This document shows positions 1-6,924 of a stretch of DNA of 32,678 nt, in pieces (within the stretch, counting starts at the first letter, position 1; every line of letters begins with the position of its first letter). Under the pieces are notes generated by a model. The model saw only the letters and a program-made list of their open reading frames with translations, was not told where the DNA came from and did not search any database. The stretch lies in the NCBI GenBank assembly GCA_002432945.1, contig DJHE01000010.1:1-32678 (forward strand), in the 5' to 3' direction. This stretch comes from Synergistaceae bacterium UBA5827. Its GTDB lineage: Bacteria; Synergistota; Synergistia; Synergistales; 79-D21. The position numbers and the translations under genes were made by a program.

Positions 1-144
1 GCCCTGCCCCGGACGACGATCTGGCAGATTCCCCTGTGGACCTCGTACCTCGCCATCTTCCTGGGCTTGATCTTCATGCTCTTCTACTTCACCCGCGACC
101 TGCTGATGAGCACGAAAGCCCTTATCACGGGAGGCCCCAAATGA
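1..144 (+). CDS. dctQ: TRAP transporter small permease (DctQ), C-terminal end only
   Basis: The window opens inside this gene. Frame 1 is open from base 1 to a TGA at 142-144 and encodes 47 residues. They contain one hydrophobic membrane segment, roughly residues 13-30, followed by a short polar tail ending in TGGPK. DctQ is the four-helix small membrane subunit of tripartite ATP-independent periplasmic (TRAP) transporters, which take up organic acids using a sodium gradient. The identification rests mainly on position: the frame ends in an ATGA overlap with a clear dctM, the usual arrangement in dctPQM operons. The fragment is too short to identify from sequence alone, and the substrate cannot be told. 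Confidence 0.75.
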   Translation, partial: ALPRTTIWQIPLWTSYLAIFLGLIFMLFYFTRDLLMSTKALITGGPK

Positions 145-1457
145 TCTACGTTGCCATCGCCATCCTGCTTGTCACCCTCGTGCTGGGGGTTCCCGTGCCG
201 ATCAGCTTCATGGCCAGCGCCGCCTGGCTCCTCTTCTTCGGGGGGCCCGAAGGGGCGGGCTACGAAGCGAGCCAGCTTCTGCCCTACGCCTTCAGCCAGA
301 TCAACTCGGTCTCCCTCATCGCCATCGCCATGTTCATCATGGCGGGGGGCATCATGGAACGGGGGAAGATCGGGGAGAAGCTCATCGACCTGGTGGACGT
401 CTTCGTGGGACACATCCGGGGGGGCCTGGGGATCGTGGGGACCATCTCCTGCGCGGTCTTCGGCTCGATCTCCGGTGCGGCCTGCGCGACGCTTTCCTGC
501 ATCGGGACGATCATGTTCCCGAGGCTCGAGGCGGGGGGCTACCCGAGGGGCCACTCCGCGGCCCTCATGGCGAACGCCTCCCTGCTGGGGCTTTTGATCC
601 CGCCGAACGCCACGCTCATCATCTTCGCCTGGCTGAGCGGGCAGCCGATCCTGGCCTGCTTTTTGTCAACGGTGGCGCCGGGGATCGTGACGATCATCCT
701 CATCAGCGTCGTGAACATGTGGCTTCTGCGGAACAACAAGGAAGTCCTGGTGGCCCACAAGCGGACCGCGGCGGACAAGTGGAAACTGTTCAAGACGCGG
801 GGCAGGCTCGCCATCCCCGCGCTGATGCTCCCGGTCATCGTCCTTGGGGGCATCTACGGCGGGATCATGACCACGACGGAAGCGTCGGCCATGGCGGTCA
901 TCTACGCCATACCCGTCGGCGTGCTCGTCTACAAGGGGATGAAGTGGCGGGAAGTCATCGGTCCCCTGGTGGAATCGGCCGTCACGACGGGGGTCATCAT
1001 GGCCATGCTCTTCGCGGTCTCCATGCTGAGCCGCCTGTACCTCCTGGAAGACCTGCCCTCGCGCCTTTTGGCCCTTTTCAGGACCGTGTCGGAGAACCGG
1101 TGGGTGATTCTCTTCATGATCAACATCTTCCTGGTGATCATGGGGATGCTGATGGACGACATCAGCGTGGTGGTGCTGACGACGCCGATCATGATGCCGA
1201 TCATCATGGAACTGGGCTTCAACCCGATCCACTACGCGGCGGTCATCGGGGTCAACACGGCCCTGGGGTGCATCACGCCGCCTGCGGCGCCGGTGCTGTA
1301 TCTCTCGGGGCGATTGAGCAAGACCCCGATCAACGAGATGATGACGCCGGCGTTGTACTTCATGCTGCTCTGCTGGCTCCCGGTGCTGATCTTCACGAGC
1401 TATGTCCCGAAACTGGTGCTTTTCCTTCCCCACATCATCCTGGGGACGCCCTGGTAG
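141..1457 (+). CDS. dctM: TRAP transporter large permease (DctM)
   Basis: This is the large, roughly 12-helix membrane subunit of a TRAP transporter, which carries the solute delivered by the periplasmic binding protein. The protein has 438 residues, normal for DctM, and is hydrophobic throughout. Family signatures are visible: the MFIMAGGIMERG stretch near residue 66, the SISGAACATL re-entrant-loop motif, LLIPPNATLIIF, and later ALGCITPPAAPVLYLSG. I chose the ATG at 141 rather than an in-frame ATG at 36 because a GGGAGG ribosome binding site lies at 129-134 and the start overlaps the dctQ stop as ATGA. The substrate is unknown; the binding protein gene should lie upstream of the window. GC in third codon positions is visibly higher than in most other genes here. 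Confidence 0.93.
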   Translation: MIYVAIAILLVTLVLGVPVPISFMASAAWLLFFGGPEGAGYEASQLLPYAFSQINSVSLIAIAMFIMAGGIMERGKIGEKLIDLVDVFVGHIRGGLGIVGTISCAVFGSISGAACATLSCIGTIMFPRLEAGGYPRGHSAALMANASLLGLLIPPNATLIIFAWLSGQPILACFLSTVAPGIVTIILISVVNMWLLRNNKEVLVAHKRTAADKWKLFKTRGRLAIPALMLPVIVLGGIYGGIMTTTEASAMAVIYAIPVGVLVYKGMKWREVIGPLVESAVTTGVIMAMLFAVSMLSRLYLLEDLPSRLLALFRTVSENRWVILFMINIFLVIMGMLMDDISVVVLTTPIMMPIIMELGFNPIHYAAVIGVNTALGCITPPAAPVLYLSGRLSKTPINEMMTPALYFMLLCWLPVLIFTSYVPKLVLFLPHIILGTPW

Positions 1458-1463
1458 GCGGGG

Positions 1464-1670
1464 ATGTTCTATCGCAACTTCTTCGCCGCGCTCTGCTTCA
1501 TCTTCCTCGCCCTGGGGCTGGGGTTCCATTCCCCCCACGCCTTCTGGGGAGCGCTCATGTGCGGCGCCTTTTCCCGCACCGCCGTACGGAAGCAGTGGCC
1601 CGACCCGCCCTTCGCAAAAAGACTTTACGGGCGGTTCCAGGAGAAAATGAAAGGGCTGGCGAGGTCCTGA
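1464..1670 (+). CDS. Small hypothetical membrane protein downstream of dctM
   Basis: I do not recognise this 68-residue ORF. It begins 6 bases after the dctM stop, shares that gene's GC-rich codon use, and ends just before a strong hairpin, so it looks like the last gene of the TRAP operon. Residues 6-20 or so form one hydrophobic segment; the rest is basic with several aromatic residues. The ribosome binding site is weak (GGCGGGG directly before the ATG). It could be a genuine small membrane accessory protein of the transporter or a chance ORF in GC-rich DNA. Position and codon use favour a real gene, but without homologs this stays uncertain. Confidence 0.5.
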   Translation: MFYRNFFAALCFIFLALGLGFHSPHAFWGALMCGAFSRTAVRKQWPDPPFAKRLYGRFQEKMKGLARS

Positions 1671-1673
1671 AAG

Positions 1674-1715
1674 AGAGAAGGCCCCTGCGCGAATGACGCA
1701 GGGGCCTTCTCTTCG
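1674..1715. terminator. Hairpin terminator between convergent genes
   Basis: A perfect 16-bp inverted repeat (1674-1689 pairing with 1697-1712, 7-base loop) sits between the end of the TRAP operon and the end of the leftward DUF1989 gene. The stem is GC-rich. The following sequence is only moderately T-rich on either strand. It probably stops transcription from both sides. Confidence 0.8.
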
Positions 1716-1731
1716 TCAAATCATAAAAACA

Positions 1732-2343
1732 TCATGTCCTGCGTTCGATCACGACGCGGATATCAGTGATGCGCTCGCCACCGGTAAGATTCAGGTCCAT
1801 AGGGCAGGCAGAAACGGCACACACCAAGGACATGAGAGCCTTGAGGACCAAACGGTCCCCTGCTTTGGATATTACGGGTAAATGGACGAGCGTTCCTTCA
1901 ATTCCAACAGCAGCGTTTTCAAAGATGTTCAGGGGATCGGGGATATGCTTCCGAGGAATTTCCCATGGAATCAAAGCATCCTCGAAATTGGCCACGCAGC
2001 TTCGATGCTCCCGCACGCCGTAGTCCACCCAATAACGCTGCTCGTCGCAGGCCGGGATCAAAAAATCGTGGGTTCCGACCGTGTCTTCGATCACCTCAAT
2101 CATCGGGCGCCTCAAGTTTGAGCGCAGTGCATCCCCAACTTTCAGGCGGGTCGACTGAAGGGCCAATCGAGTATGGGAAGGCGAGAAGCATTCGGTGAGG
2201 CGATTCCGGTTGAAGGCGATAAAATCCGCTATTTGGCCGCCTTCCAGATCGATCACGGTAATGATGTCGTCTTTTTCGACCTCGAAAGCCCGGGCGTAAC
2301 CCCCTGGCACCTGAACTTCTCTCCTGTGGGAGAATTTTTCCAC
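1732..2343 (-). CDS. DUF1989 / urea carboxylase-associated family protein
   Basis: This 203-residue protein matches the DUF1989 family across its length. Signatures include VIDLEGGQIADFIAF (residues 30-44), the SNLRRPMIEVIEDTVG block (75-90), and ACDEQRYW with C99, H113 and C116, which may bind a metal (inference). The C-terminal half carries NIFENAAV and the CPMDLN block. Family members include proteins next to urea carboxylase and the two subunits of carboxyguanidine deiminase (CgdA/CgdB), which usually occur as adjacent pairs. Here there is one copy with no carboxylase, guanidine gene or ykkC-type leader in view, so the substrate is open. The start is GTG at 2343, with AAGGAG (bases 2355-2360 on the minus strand) 11 bases upstream. 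It is single-gene, with a TATAAT box about 115 bases upstream. GC is lower than in the flanking dctM and fhs. Confidence 0.85.
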   Translation of the reverse strand: MEKFSHRREVQVPGGYARAFEVEKDDIITVIDLEGGQIADFIAFNRNRLTECFSPSHTRLALQSTRLKVGDALRSNLRRPMIEVIEDTVGTHDFLIPACDEQRYWVDYGVREHRSCVANFEDALIPWEIPRKHIPDPLNIFENAAVGIEGTLVHLPVISKAGDRLVLKALMSLVCAVSACPMDLNLTGGERITDIRVVIERRT

Positions 2344-2456
2344 GTGCAGGCACTCTCCTTTCCGGAAATACGGTCTGATTGTACCAGCCTGTTTAAAAAC
2401 AAGTCTTCGATCTTAGGAAAAGAACCCCAACTTTCACAAAGACAGGGAATTACGAC

Positions 2457-2495
2457 ATTATAGGACAATGCTAAGTGCCCATTTGTGGGGCAAAT
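2457..2495 (-). promoter_or_regulatory. Probable promoter and possible operator for the DUF1989 gene
   Basis: On the minus strand a perfect TATAAT lies at 2457-2462. No good -35 box is found at 16-18 bases. Where a -35 would sit there is a short dyad: ATTTG at 2481-2485 and CAAAT at 2491-2495 around a 5-base centre, with overlapping TGCCC/GGGCA arms. A weak -35 under a dyad would suit control by a DNA-binding activator or repressor. This is inference from one site. Confidence 0.4.
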
Positions 2496-2558
2496 GATGA
2501 CGATTCTCGGAAGATCCGTTCAGGTGAATGCTTATTACGAAGCCAACGCCGCCCCACG

Positions 2559-2587
2559 TTGACGATACCCGGCAAAAGTGGTAATTT
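2559..2587 (+). promoter_or_regulatory. Sigma-70-type promoter of the tRNA-Arg gene
   Basis: TTGACG at 2559-2564 and TAATTT at 2582-2587 are separated by exactly 17 bases. The mature tRNA starts 17 bases after the -10 box, which leaves about 10 bases of 5' leader for RNase P to remove. Confidence 0.75.
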
Positions 2588-2603
2588 TAACGCCGCACGG
2601 TGC

Positions 2604-2680
2604 GTGTCCGTAGCTCAGCTGGATAGAGTGTTGGCCTCCGGAGCCAAAGGTCGCGGGTTCGAATCCCGCCGGGCACGCCA
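2604..2680 (+). tRNA. tRNA-Arg (anticodon CCG)
   Basis: A complete 77-base cloverleaf can be folded by eye. The acceptor stem GTGTCCG pairs with CGGGCAC with one G-U pair, the D stem is GCTC/GAGT, and the anticodon stem TTGGC/GCCAA holds the loop CTCCGGA. The T arm is GCGGG-TTCGAAT-CCCGC. The anticodon CCG reads CGG arginine codons, which are common in this window. The 3' CCA is encoded. The gene stands alone with its own promoter and terminator. Confidence 0.97.
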
Positions 2681-2697
2681 AATGATATTGATGAAGA

Positions 2698-2729
2698 CCA
2701 GGAAACGAAACGTTCCTGGCCTTTTTTTT
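2698..2729 (+). terminator. Rho-independent terminator after tRNA-Arg
   Basis: CCAGGAA (2698-2704) pairs with TTCCTGG (2713-2719), with two more CG pairs inside, followed two bases later by eight T residues (2722-2729). This is a textbook intrinsic terminator 17 bases past the tRNA 3' end. Confidence 0.93.
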
Positions 2730-2755
2730 CCATTTATAGCAAGGGGGCGTAAAGA

Positions 2756-3040
2756 ATGGAAGAAGGCTTGAAAAAACGTCTGCAGGAAATCGGCCGTATC
2801 ATTGAGGAACAGGGTAACGAAATCCTGGAAAAAGTGGCCGAGGAAGCACAGACAATTGGGAAACAGGCGAAGGATTCAATTGAGAAGGCCAGGAAGAAAA
2901 CCGAGGAGATATTGAACTCGGCCCAGGAAATCGAAGCTCTAAAGGACCGTGTACGGGCCCTTGAAGAACGCCAGGTTAAACTTTCCGACGAGATTTCCGG
3001 GCTCGCCCGCTTGATGGGCGAACTCCTAGCGAAGCTCTGA
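2756..3040 (+). CDS. Small coiled-coil hypothetical protein
   Basis: I do not recognise a family for this 94-residue protein. Its composition is almost wholly Glu, Lys, Ala, Ile and Leu with heptad-like spacing, and it has no Cys, His, Trp or Pro. Residues 1-55 look like one long amphipathic helix and 56-94 (EALKDRVRALEERQVKLSDE and following) a second, classic coiled coil. There is no signal peptide. The start ATG has an AAGGGGGCG ribosome binding site 6 bases upstream. It ends 29 bases before the fhs start, so the two may be co-transcribed; no promoter is evident between the tRNA terminator and this gene. Possible roles include a structural, phasin-like or envelope-associated helper protein, but none can be assigned. 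Confidence 0.65.
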   Translation: MEEGLKKRLQEIGRIIEEQGNEILEKVAEEAQTIGKQAKDSIEKARKKTEEILNSAQEIEALKDRVRALEERQVKLSDEISGLARLMGELLAKL

Positions 3041-3069
3041 TAAAAGCAATTATGGGGAGGAAAACGAAA

Positions 3070-4743
3070 ATGACGGTACCATCGGACATCGAGATCGCGC
3101 ACGCGTCGAAGCTTCTGCCGATCGGGGAGATCGCGGCGAAGGCGGGGATCCCCGAAGAGGCGCTCATCCCCTACGGGAAGACGAAGGCGAAAGTGGACCT
3201 GAACTTCATGAAGAGCCTGGAGGATCGCCCGGACGGCAAGCTCGTCCTGGTGACGGCCACGACGCCCACCCCGGCGGGGGAAGGGAAGACCACGACGACC
3301 ATCGGGCTCACGCAGGCCCTGGCGAAGATGGGCCATTCGGCCATGATCTGCCTGAGGGAACCGTCCCTGGGCCCCTGCTTCGGGGTGAAGGGGGGAGCGG
3401 CGGGTGGCGGGTACTCCCAGGTCCTGCCCATGGAGGACATCAACCTGCACTTCACGGGGGACATCCACGCGGTGACCACGGCGCACAACCTGCTGTCGGC
3501 GCTGCTGGACAACCACCTTCAGCAGGGGAACGACCTGGGGATCGACCCGAGGCAGGTCGTGTTCCGGAGGGTCATGGACATGAACGAGCGTGCCCTGCGC
3601 CACATCGTCCTGGGCCTGGGGGGGAAGGGCAACGGCATCCCGCGTGAAAGCGGGTTCGACATCAGCGTGTCGTCGGAGGTCATGGCCATCCTCTGCCTGT
3701 CGAAGGACCTGGCGGACCTGAAGGAGCGGCTGGGACGGATCGTCGTGGCGTACACCCGTGAGGGGAAGACCGTGACGGCGCACGACCTGAAGGCGGAAGG
3801 GGCCATGGCGGCGCTGTTGCGCGAGGCGCTGAACCCGAACCTGGTGCAGACCATCGAGCACGTGCCGGCGTTCGTGCACGGGGGCCCGTTCGCGAACATC
3901 GCCCACGGGACGAACTCGCTCATGGCGACGAAGATGGCGCTGAAGCTGTCGGACATCGCGGTGGTGGAGGCGGGGTTTGCCTCGGACCTGGGCGGCGAGA
4001 AGTTCATGGACATCGCGTGCCGGTACGGGGGCTTCCATCCCCAGGCGGTGGTGCTGGTGACGACGGTGAGGGCATTGAAGATGCACGGGGGCGTGGCGAA
4101 GGCGGAGCTGAAGGAAGAAAACCGAACGGCCCTGGCAAAGGGATTCGGGAACCTGGACGCGCACCTGGAAAACCTCTCCCAGTTCGGCGTGCCGGTGGTG
4201 GTGGCGCTGAACCGTTTCCCCACGGACACGGAGGGTGAACTGGAGGACGTGCTGGCCCACGTGAGGGGCCGCGGTCACGAGGCGGCGCTGTCGGAAGTGT
4301 GGGAGAAGGGCGGGGAAGGGGGCCTGGAACTGGCGGAGAAGGTGCTCGGTTCCATGAAGAAGGCCAACGGCTACCACCCGCTGTACGAACTGGGGCTGCC
4401 GCTGAAGGAGAAGATCGAGAAGATCGCCACGCACGTGTACGGAGCGGAGGGCGTGGACTACATCGACTCGGCCTCGGCTTTCCTGGAGGACCTGGAGAAG
4501 CGGGGTTACGGGAGTCTGCCGGTGTGCATGGCGAAGACGCAGATGAGCCTGTCGGACGATCCGGGTAAGATCGGGCGGCCGAAGGGGTGGAGGCTATTGG
4601 TGCGGGAAGTGAGGCTGTCGGCGGGGGCGGGTTTCGTGGTGCCGATCTGCGGGACGATCATGACGATGCCGGGGCTTCCGAAGCGTCCCGCGGCGGAATC
4701 CATCGACGTGGACGACCAGGGCCGCATCACCGGGCTGTTCTAG
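3070..4743 (+). CDS. fhs: Formate--tetrahydrofolate ligase
   Basis: The enzyme joins formate to tetrahydrofolate at the cost of ATP, giving 10-formyltetrahydrofolate for purine synthesis and one-carbon metabolism. In amino-acid fermenters it can also run backwards to make ATP. The protein has 557 residues, the usual size. The nucleotide-binding loop TPTPAGEGKTTTT lies at residues 65-77, and further family blocks include EPSLGPCFGVKGGAAGGGYSQV and the TDTEGEL region. The start is the ATG at 3070, not the in-frame ATG at 3052, because GGGGAGG (3054-3060) overlaps the upstream ATG and sits 9 bases before 3070. The gene is strikingly rich in G/C-ending codons, like dctM, which suits high expression or a distinct origin. 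It faces the leftward TAXI gene. Confidence 0.98.
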   Translation: MTVPSDIEIAHASKLLPIGEIAAKAGIPEEALIPYGKTKAKVDLNFMKSLEDRPDGKLVLVTATTPTPAGEGKTTTTIGLTQALAKMGHSAMICLREPSLGPCFGVKGGAAGGGYSQVLPMEDINLHFTGDIHAVTTAHNLLSALLDNHLQQGNDLGIDPRQVVFRRVMDMNERALRHIVLGLGGKGNGIPRESGFDISVSSEVMAILCLSKDLADLKERLGRIVVAYTREGKTVTAHDLKAEGAMAALLREALNPNLVQTIEHVPAFVHGGPFANIAHGTNSLMATKMALKLSDIAVVEAGFASDLGGEKFMDIACRYGGFHPQAVVLVTTVRALKMHGGVAKAELKEENRTALAKGFGNLDAHLENLSQFGVPVVVALNRFPTDTEGELEDVLAHVRGRGHEAALSEVWEKGGEGGLELAEKVLGSMKKANGYHPLYELGLPLKEKIEKIATHVYGAEGVDYIDSASAFLEDLEKRGYGSLPVCMAKTQMSLSDDPGKIGRPKGWRLLVREVRLSAGAGFVVPICGTIMTMPGLPKRPAAESIDVDDQGRITGLF

Positions 4744-4766
4744 GAAGTTTGTCGGGTTGATGAAAC

Positions 4767-4814
4767 GAGATGAGAAACGGGGAGCGGAAAAAACCGCTCC
4801 CCGTTTCTCATCTC
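4767..4814. terminator. 21-bp hairpin between fhs and the TAXI gene
   Basis: A perfect 21-bp stem (4767-4787 with 4794-4814) closes on a six-A loop between the fhs stop and the stop of the leftward TAXI gene. It is likely a two-way terminator, although the flanking T tracts are short and interrupted. Confidence 0.82.
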
Positions 4815-4837
4815 CTGGATCTTCTTTGGGAGAAAAA

Positions 4838-5800
4838 CTACTTGATATCGGGAATCTTGATCTTGGCTTCCTTGTAGAACTTGGCGGCACCCGGGTGAAT
4901 GGGAACGGTGATCCCGTCCATGGCTGTCTGAGGGGTGATGAGCTTTGCCTTCGCGTGGACGTTCTGGATCTCCGCGATATGGGTCCAGAAAGCCTTCGTG
5001 AAGTCGTAGACGACCTTGTCGGAAACCTTGGAGTCGACAACGAGGATAGCCATGACGGCCGGTGTGTGGGTGTCCGTCGTCACGCCCTTGTAAGTATTCG
5101 CGGGGATGACGCTGGGAACGAAGAAAGGGCTGTCCTTCTGGAGCTTCTCGAGGGTAGCCTTATCAAAATTGACAAGCGTGATGTCTTTCGTGGTGGCGAG
5201 ATCCATGACGGCCGCGGTGGGATACCCTGCGACGACGAAGCCTGCATCGATCTGGTTGTCCTTGAAGCGCTGGGTGGTTGCGTTGAAGTCAAGGAAATCG
5301 GTCTTCATGTCGGAGTACTTCAGTCCGGTTGAAATGAAAATGGCACTGACATCGGCCTGGACACCCGAACCCGGAGCACCCACGGACACTCGCTTACCCT
5401 TCAGGTCCGCGAAGTTCTTGATGCCGGAATTCTTGAGGGCGATCAACTGGACATGCTCAGGGTAGAGGGAGGCGACTGCGCGGACGTTCTTGAACTCTTC
5501 CTTGAACATGGCCTTTCCCTTGTATGCCCAGAAAGCGGTGTCGTTCTGGACCATGGCCATCTCGATCTTGTGGGTGCCAATGAGATTGAGGTTAGCGACG
5601 GAAGCGTTGCCCGTCTCGGCTGTGACCTGGAGATCGGGGACGTATTTGCTGACAACCTGGGCGATGCCTCCACCGATCGGGTAGTAGGTTCCACCGGTAC
5701 CGCCAGTTGCGATGGATACGAACGTCTTTGCCGAAGCCACACCAGCAACGGCACCGACCACCATTAGGGCGACCAAGGTGAGCATCAGGATCTTCTTCAT
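4838..5800 (-). CDS. TAXI-family TRAP transporter solute-binding protein
   Basis: This is the periplasmic receptor of a TRAP-associated extracytoplasmic immunogenic (TAXI) transporter; known members bind glutamate or other small organic acids. From the ATG at 5800 the protein has 320 residues. A signal peptide runs through ASA at about residue 24. The mature start FVSIATGGTGGTYYPIGG is the TAXI hallmark, and KGKRVSVGAPGSGVQ matches the second conserved block. I chose 5800 over an in-frame ATG at 5839 because AAAGGAGGAG lies just upstream and the signal peptide then starts with MKK. The fused DctQM-type permease that TAXI proteins normally need is not adjacent: the gene converges on fhs, and the region upstream belongs to a divergent gene. 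The DctQ/DctM pair at 1-1457 is of the DctP-linked kind. Confidence 0.93.
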   Translation of the reverse strand: MKKILMLTLVALMVVGAVAGVASAKTFVSIATGGTGGTYYPIGGGIAQVVSKYVPDLQVTAETGNASVANLNLIGTHKIEMAMVQNDTAFWAYKGKAMFKEEFKNVRAVASLYPEHVQLIALKNSGIKNFADLKGKRVSVGAPGSGVQADVSAIFISTGLKYSDMKTDFLDFNATTQRFKDNQIDAGFVVAGYPTAAVMDLATTKDITLVNFDKATLEKLQKDSPFFVPSVIPANTYKGVTTDTHTPAVMAILVVDSKVSDKVVYDFTKAFWTHIAEIQNVHAKAKLITPQTAMDGITVPIHPGAAKFYKEAKIKIPDIK

Positions 5801-6011
5801 AAAGCGAACTCCTCCTTTGAGATAATTTTTAAAACCCATTTGCCTTATACCGAAAAGCCTTACAGAAACTAAAGGAATCGTTTATTTCCTTCACTTCATA
5901 CTTTACCATTAAATTGTGGAATTCTCAACGGCAGAAGGAGGGAAGCGCCGCCATGGGATATAATGGTCCCGTTTTCGATCCAGTGTAAGAGTGACGGAAG
6001 GAGGAAACAGG
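5801..6011. promoter_or_regulatory. Divergent intergenic region with candidate -10 boxes
   Basis: This 211-base gap separates the leftward TAXI gene from the rightward HutP-like gene. A candidate -10 for the TAXI gene is TATAAG on the minus strand (5844-5849), with only a weak -35 around 5866-5873. A perfect TATAAT at 5959-5964 on the plus strand would serve the HutP-like gene, but no -35 is seen at the normal distance. The centre (about 5870-5920) is AT-rich. I see no gene or convincing operator here. Confidence 0.4.
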
Positions 6012-6557
6012 ATGAAACTCAAGGAAATATTCGGGTCCAGGGAAGAAGCCCCCCGGGAACACCAAGCGGTACAGGCTTCCGGGGAGGTGGACAGATCTGC
6101 GGAGACGCACAATCCAGGCTTTGAACTCCAGGTGACACTGCGTTTTACAGAAGAAAGCCAGGTGGGGCGGGCTGCCCTTCTTCTGTCCTGCACGACCGAC
6201 AAGCAATCCGAAGAAAAACTGAAAACATGCCTCAACGCCGAAGGCTGGAAAGCGGTGGCAACGGAGGTAGGGGGAATTGCAAGTGACCTTCCCCAGAAAA
6301 TTACGCGAGCTCTTGTCGGGGCCGCTCTCAATGCAGGCGTCGTCGACAAGAAACCTCGTGAGATGCATGCCTTGATGCACGCGGCCCTCGAAGCGATAAA
6401 CGGTTTTATTTCCCTTGGGACCCTTGAAGCGAGTATCGGTGCCAAGCTTGCCATCGTTAGAAACTCGGGCTGGATCGCCGTTTCCATGGTCGGGGACACG
6501 GCGTACCATGCGGTGGCCCACCATGAAAGGTGCGGGCTTGGAGTCATGCACATCTGA
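6012..6557 (+). CDS. HutP-family RNA-binding regulator with N-terminal extension
   Basis: Residues 52-181 match HutP, the histidine- and magnesium-dependent RNA-binding antiterminator of the Bacillus histidine-utilisation operon. Visible family blocks are MHALMHAALEAINGF (118-132), LGTLEASIGAKLAIVR (135-150), WIAVSMVGDTA (154-164) and the end HHERCGLGVMHI. H119, H123 and H171 align with the three histidines that bind metal in Bacillus HutP. The loop where Bacillus has GTIGAPIKG differs here (GDTAYHAVA). The first 50 residues are an added polar, probably disordered segment. The start is ATG 6012, behind GGAGGA; an ATG-like start at 5991 would place that site inside the gene. No hut genes are nearby; rpmE follows under its own promoter. 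The regulated RNA is unknown. Confidence 0.85.
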   Translation: MKLKEIFGSREEAPREHQAVQASGEVDRSAETHNPGFELQVTLRFTEESQVGRAALLLSCTTDKQSEEKLKTCLNAEGWKAVATEVGGIASDLPQKITRALVGAALNAGVVDKKPREMHALMHAALEAINGFISLGTLEASIGAKLAIVRNSGWIAVSMVGDTAYHAVAHHERCGLGVMHI

Positions 6558-6564
6558 GCCTCCC

Positions 6565-6593
6565 TTGTCACGGGGGACGGTCTGTGCTAAAGT
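6565..6593 (+). promoter_or_regulatory. Sigma-70-type promoter of rpmE
   Basis: TTGTCA (6565-6570) and TAAAGT (6588-6593) are spaced by 17 bases, and a TG at 6585-6586 makes an extended -10 (TGCTAAAGT). Transcription would begin near 6600, about 40 bases before the rpmE start. Confidence 0.65.
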
Positions 6594-6641
6594 TTGCTTC
6601 TGTGTGTAGCCCAAGAAAAGATCGCATGGAGGTGCACCATC

Positions 6642-6878
6642 ATGAAAAAGGAAATCCATCCCCGTTACGAAGACTGCAAGGTCGTTTGCGCTTGTGGCAA
6701 TACCTTTGAAACACGATCCACCAGCAAGGAACTGAAGGTCGTGGTCTGTAATGCCTGCCACCCTTTCTACACTGGAAAGAAGGGACGTTTCGTTTCCGAG
6801 GCCGGGAGGCTGGAGAAATTCCAGAAGAAGTACGCCGGAGTGGATTACGGCCAGAAAAAGGAAACGGAAGAGAACTAG
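6642..6878 (+). CDS. rpmE: 50S ribosomal protein L31, zinc-binding type
   Basis: L31 is a small protein of the large ribosomal subunit that bridges to the 30S subunit. The protein has 78 residues and starts with the typical MKKEIHP. C16, C18, C36 and C39 form the CxC...CxxC zinc site of the zinc-containing L31 type. The CNACHPFYTGK block is diagnostic. The start at 6642 is preferred over an upstream in-frame TTG-type start (6594) because GGAGGTG sits just upstream and the N-terminus matches the family. It has its own promoter and an intrinsic terminator right after it. Confidence 0.97.
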   Translation: MKKEIHPRYEDCKVVCACGNTFETRSTSKELKVVVCNACHPFYTGKKGRFVSEAGRLEKFQKKYAGVDYGQKKETEEN

Positions 6879-6879
6879 C

Positions 6880-6903
6880 GGGGAGCGCAAGCTCCCTTTT
6901 TTT
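6880..6903 (+). terminator. Rho-independent terminator after rpmE
   Basis: GGGAGC (6881-6886) pairs with GCTCCC (6891-6896) around a GCAA tetraloop and is followed by seven T residues. It lies 2 bases past the rpmE stop and 21 bases before thyX, so thyX must depend on read-through or on a promoter I cannot see. Confidence 0.92.
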
Positions 6904-6924
6904 ATCACGGGAGGAAGGAATTGA

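Noticed and set aside
36..140. Upstream extension of dctM to an ATG at 36
   Set aside because: It overlaps the dctQ frame, has no ribosome binding site, and encodes a non-hydrophobic stretch; ATG 141 has GGGAGG and the ATGA overlap.
666..1538. Long minus-strand ORF (290 residues) opposite dctM
   Set aside because: Composition is extreme in His, Asp and Arg, as expected of an antisense shadow of GC-rich DNA; no domain pattern.
2253..2603. Small ORFs in the DUF1989-tRNA gap
   Set aside because: They lack ribosome binding sites and overlap the DUF1989 promoter region or the tRNA gene.
2734..4434. 566-residue minus-strand ORF opposite fhs
   Set aside because: It is antisense to a certain fhs gene, arginine/valine/histidine-rich with no domain pattern; its length reflects GC-rich codon use on the other strand.
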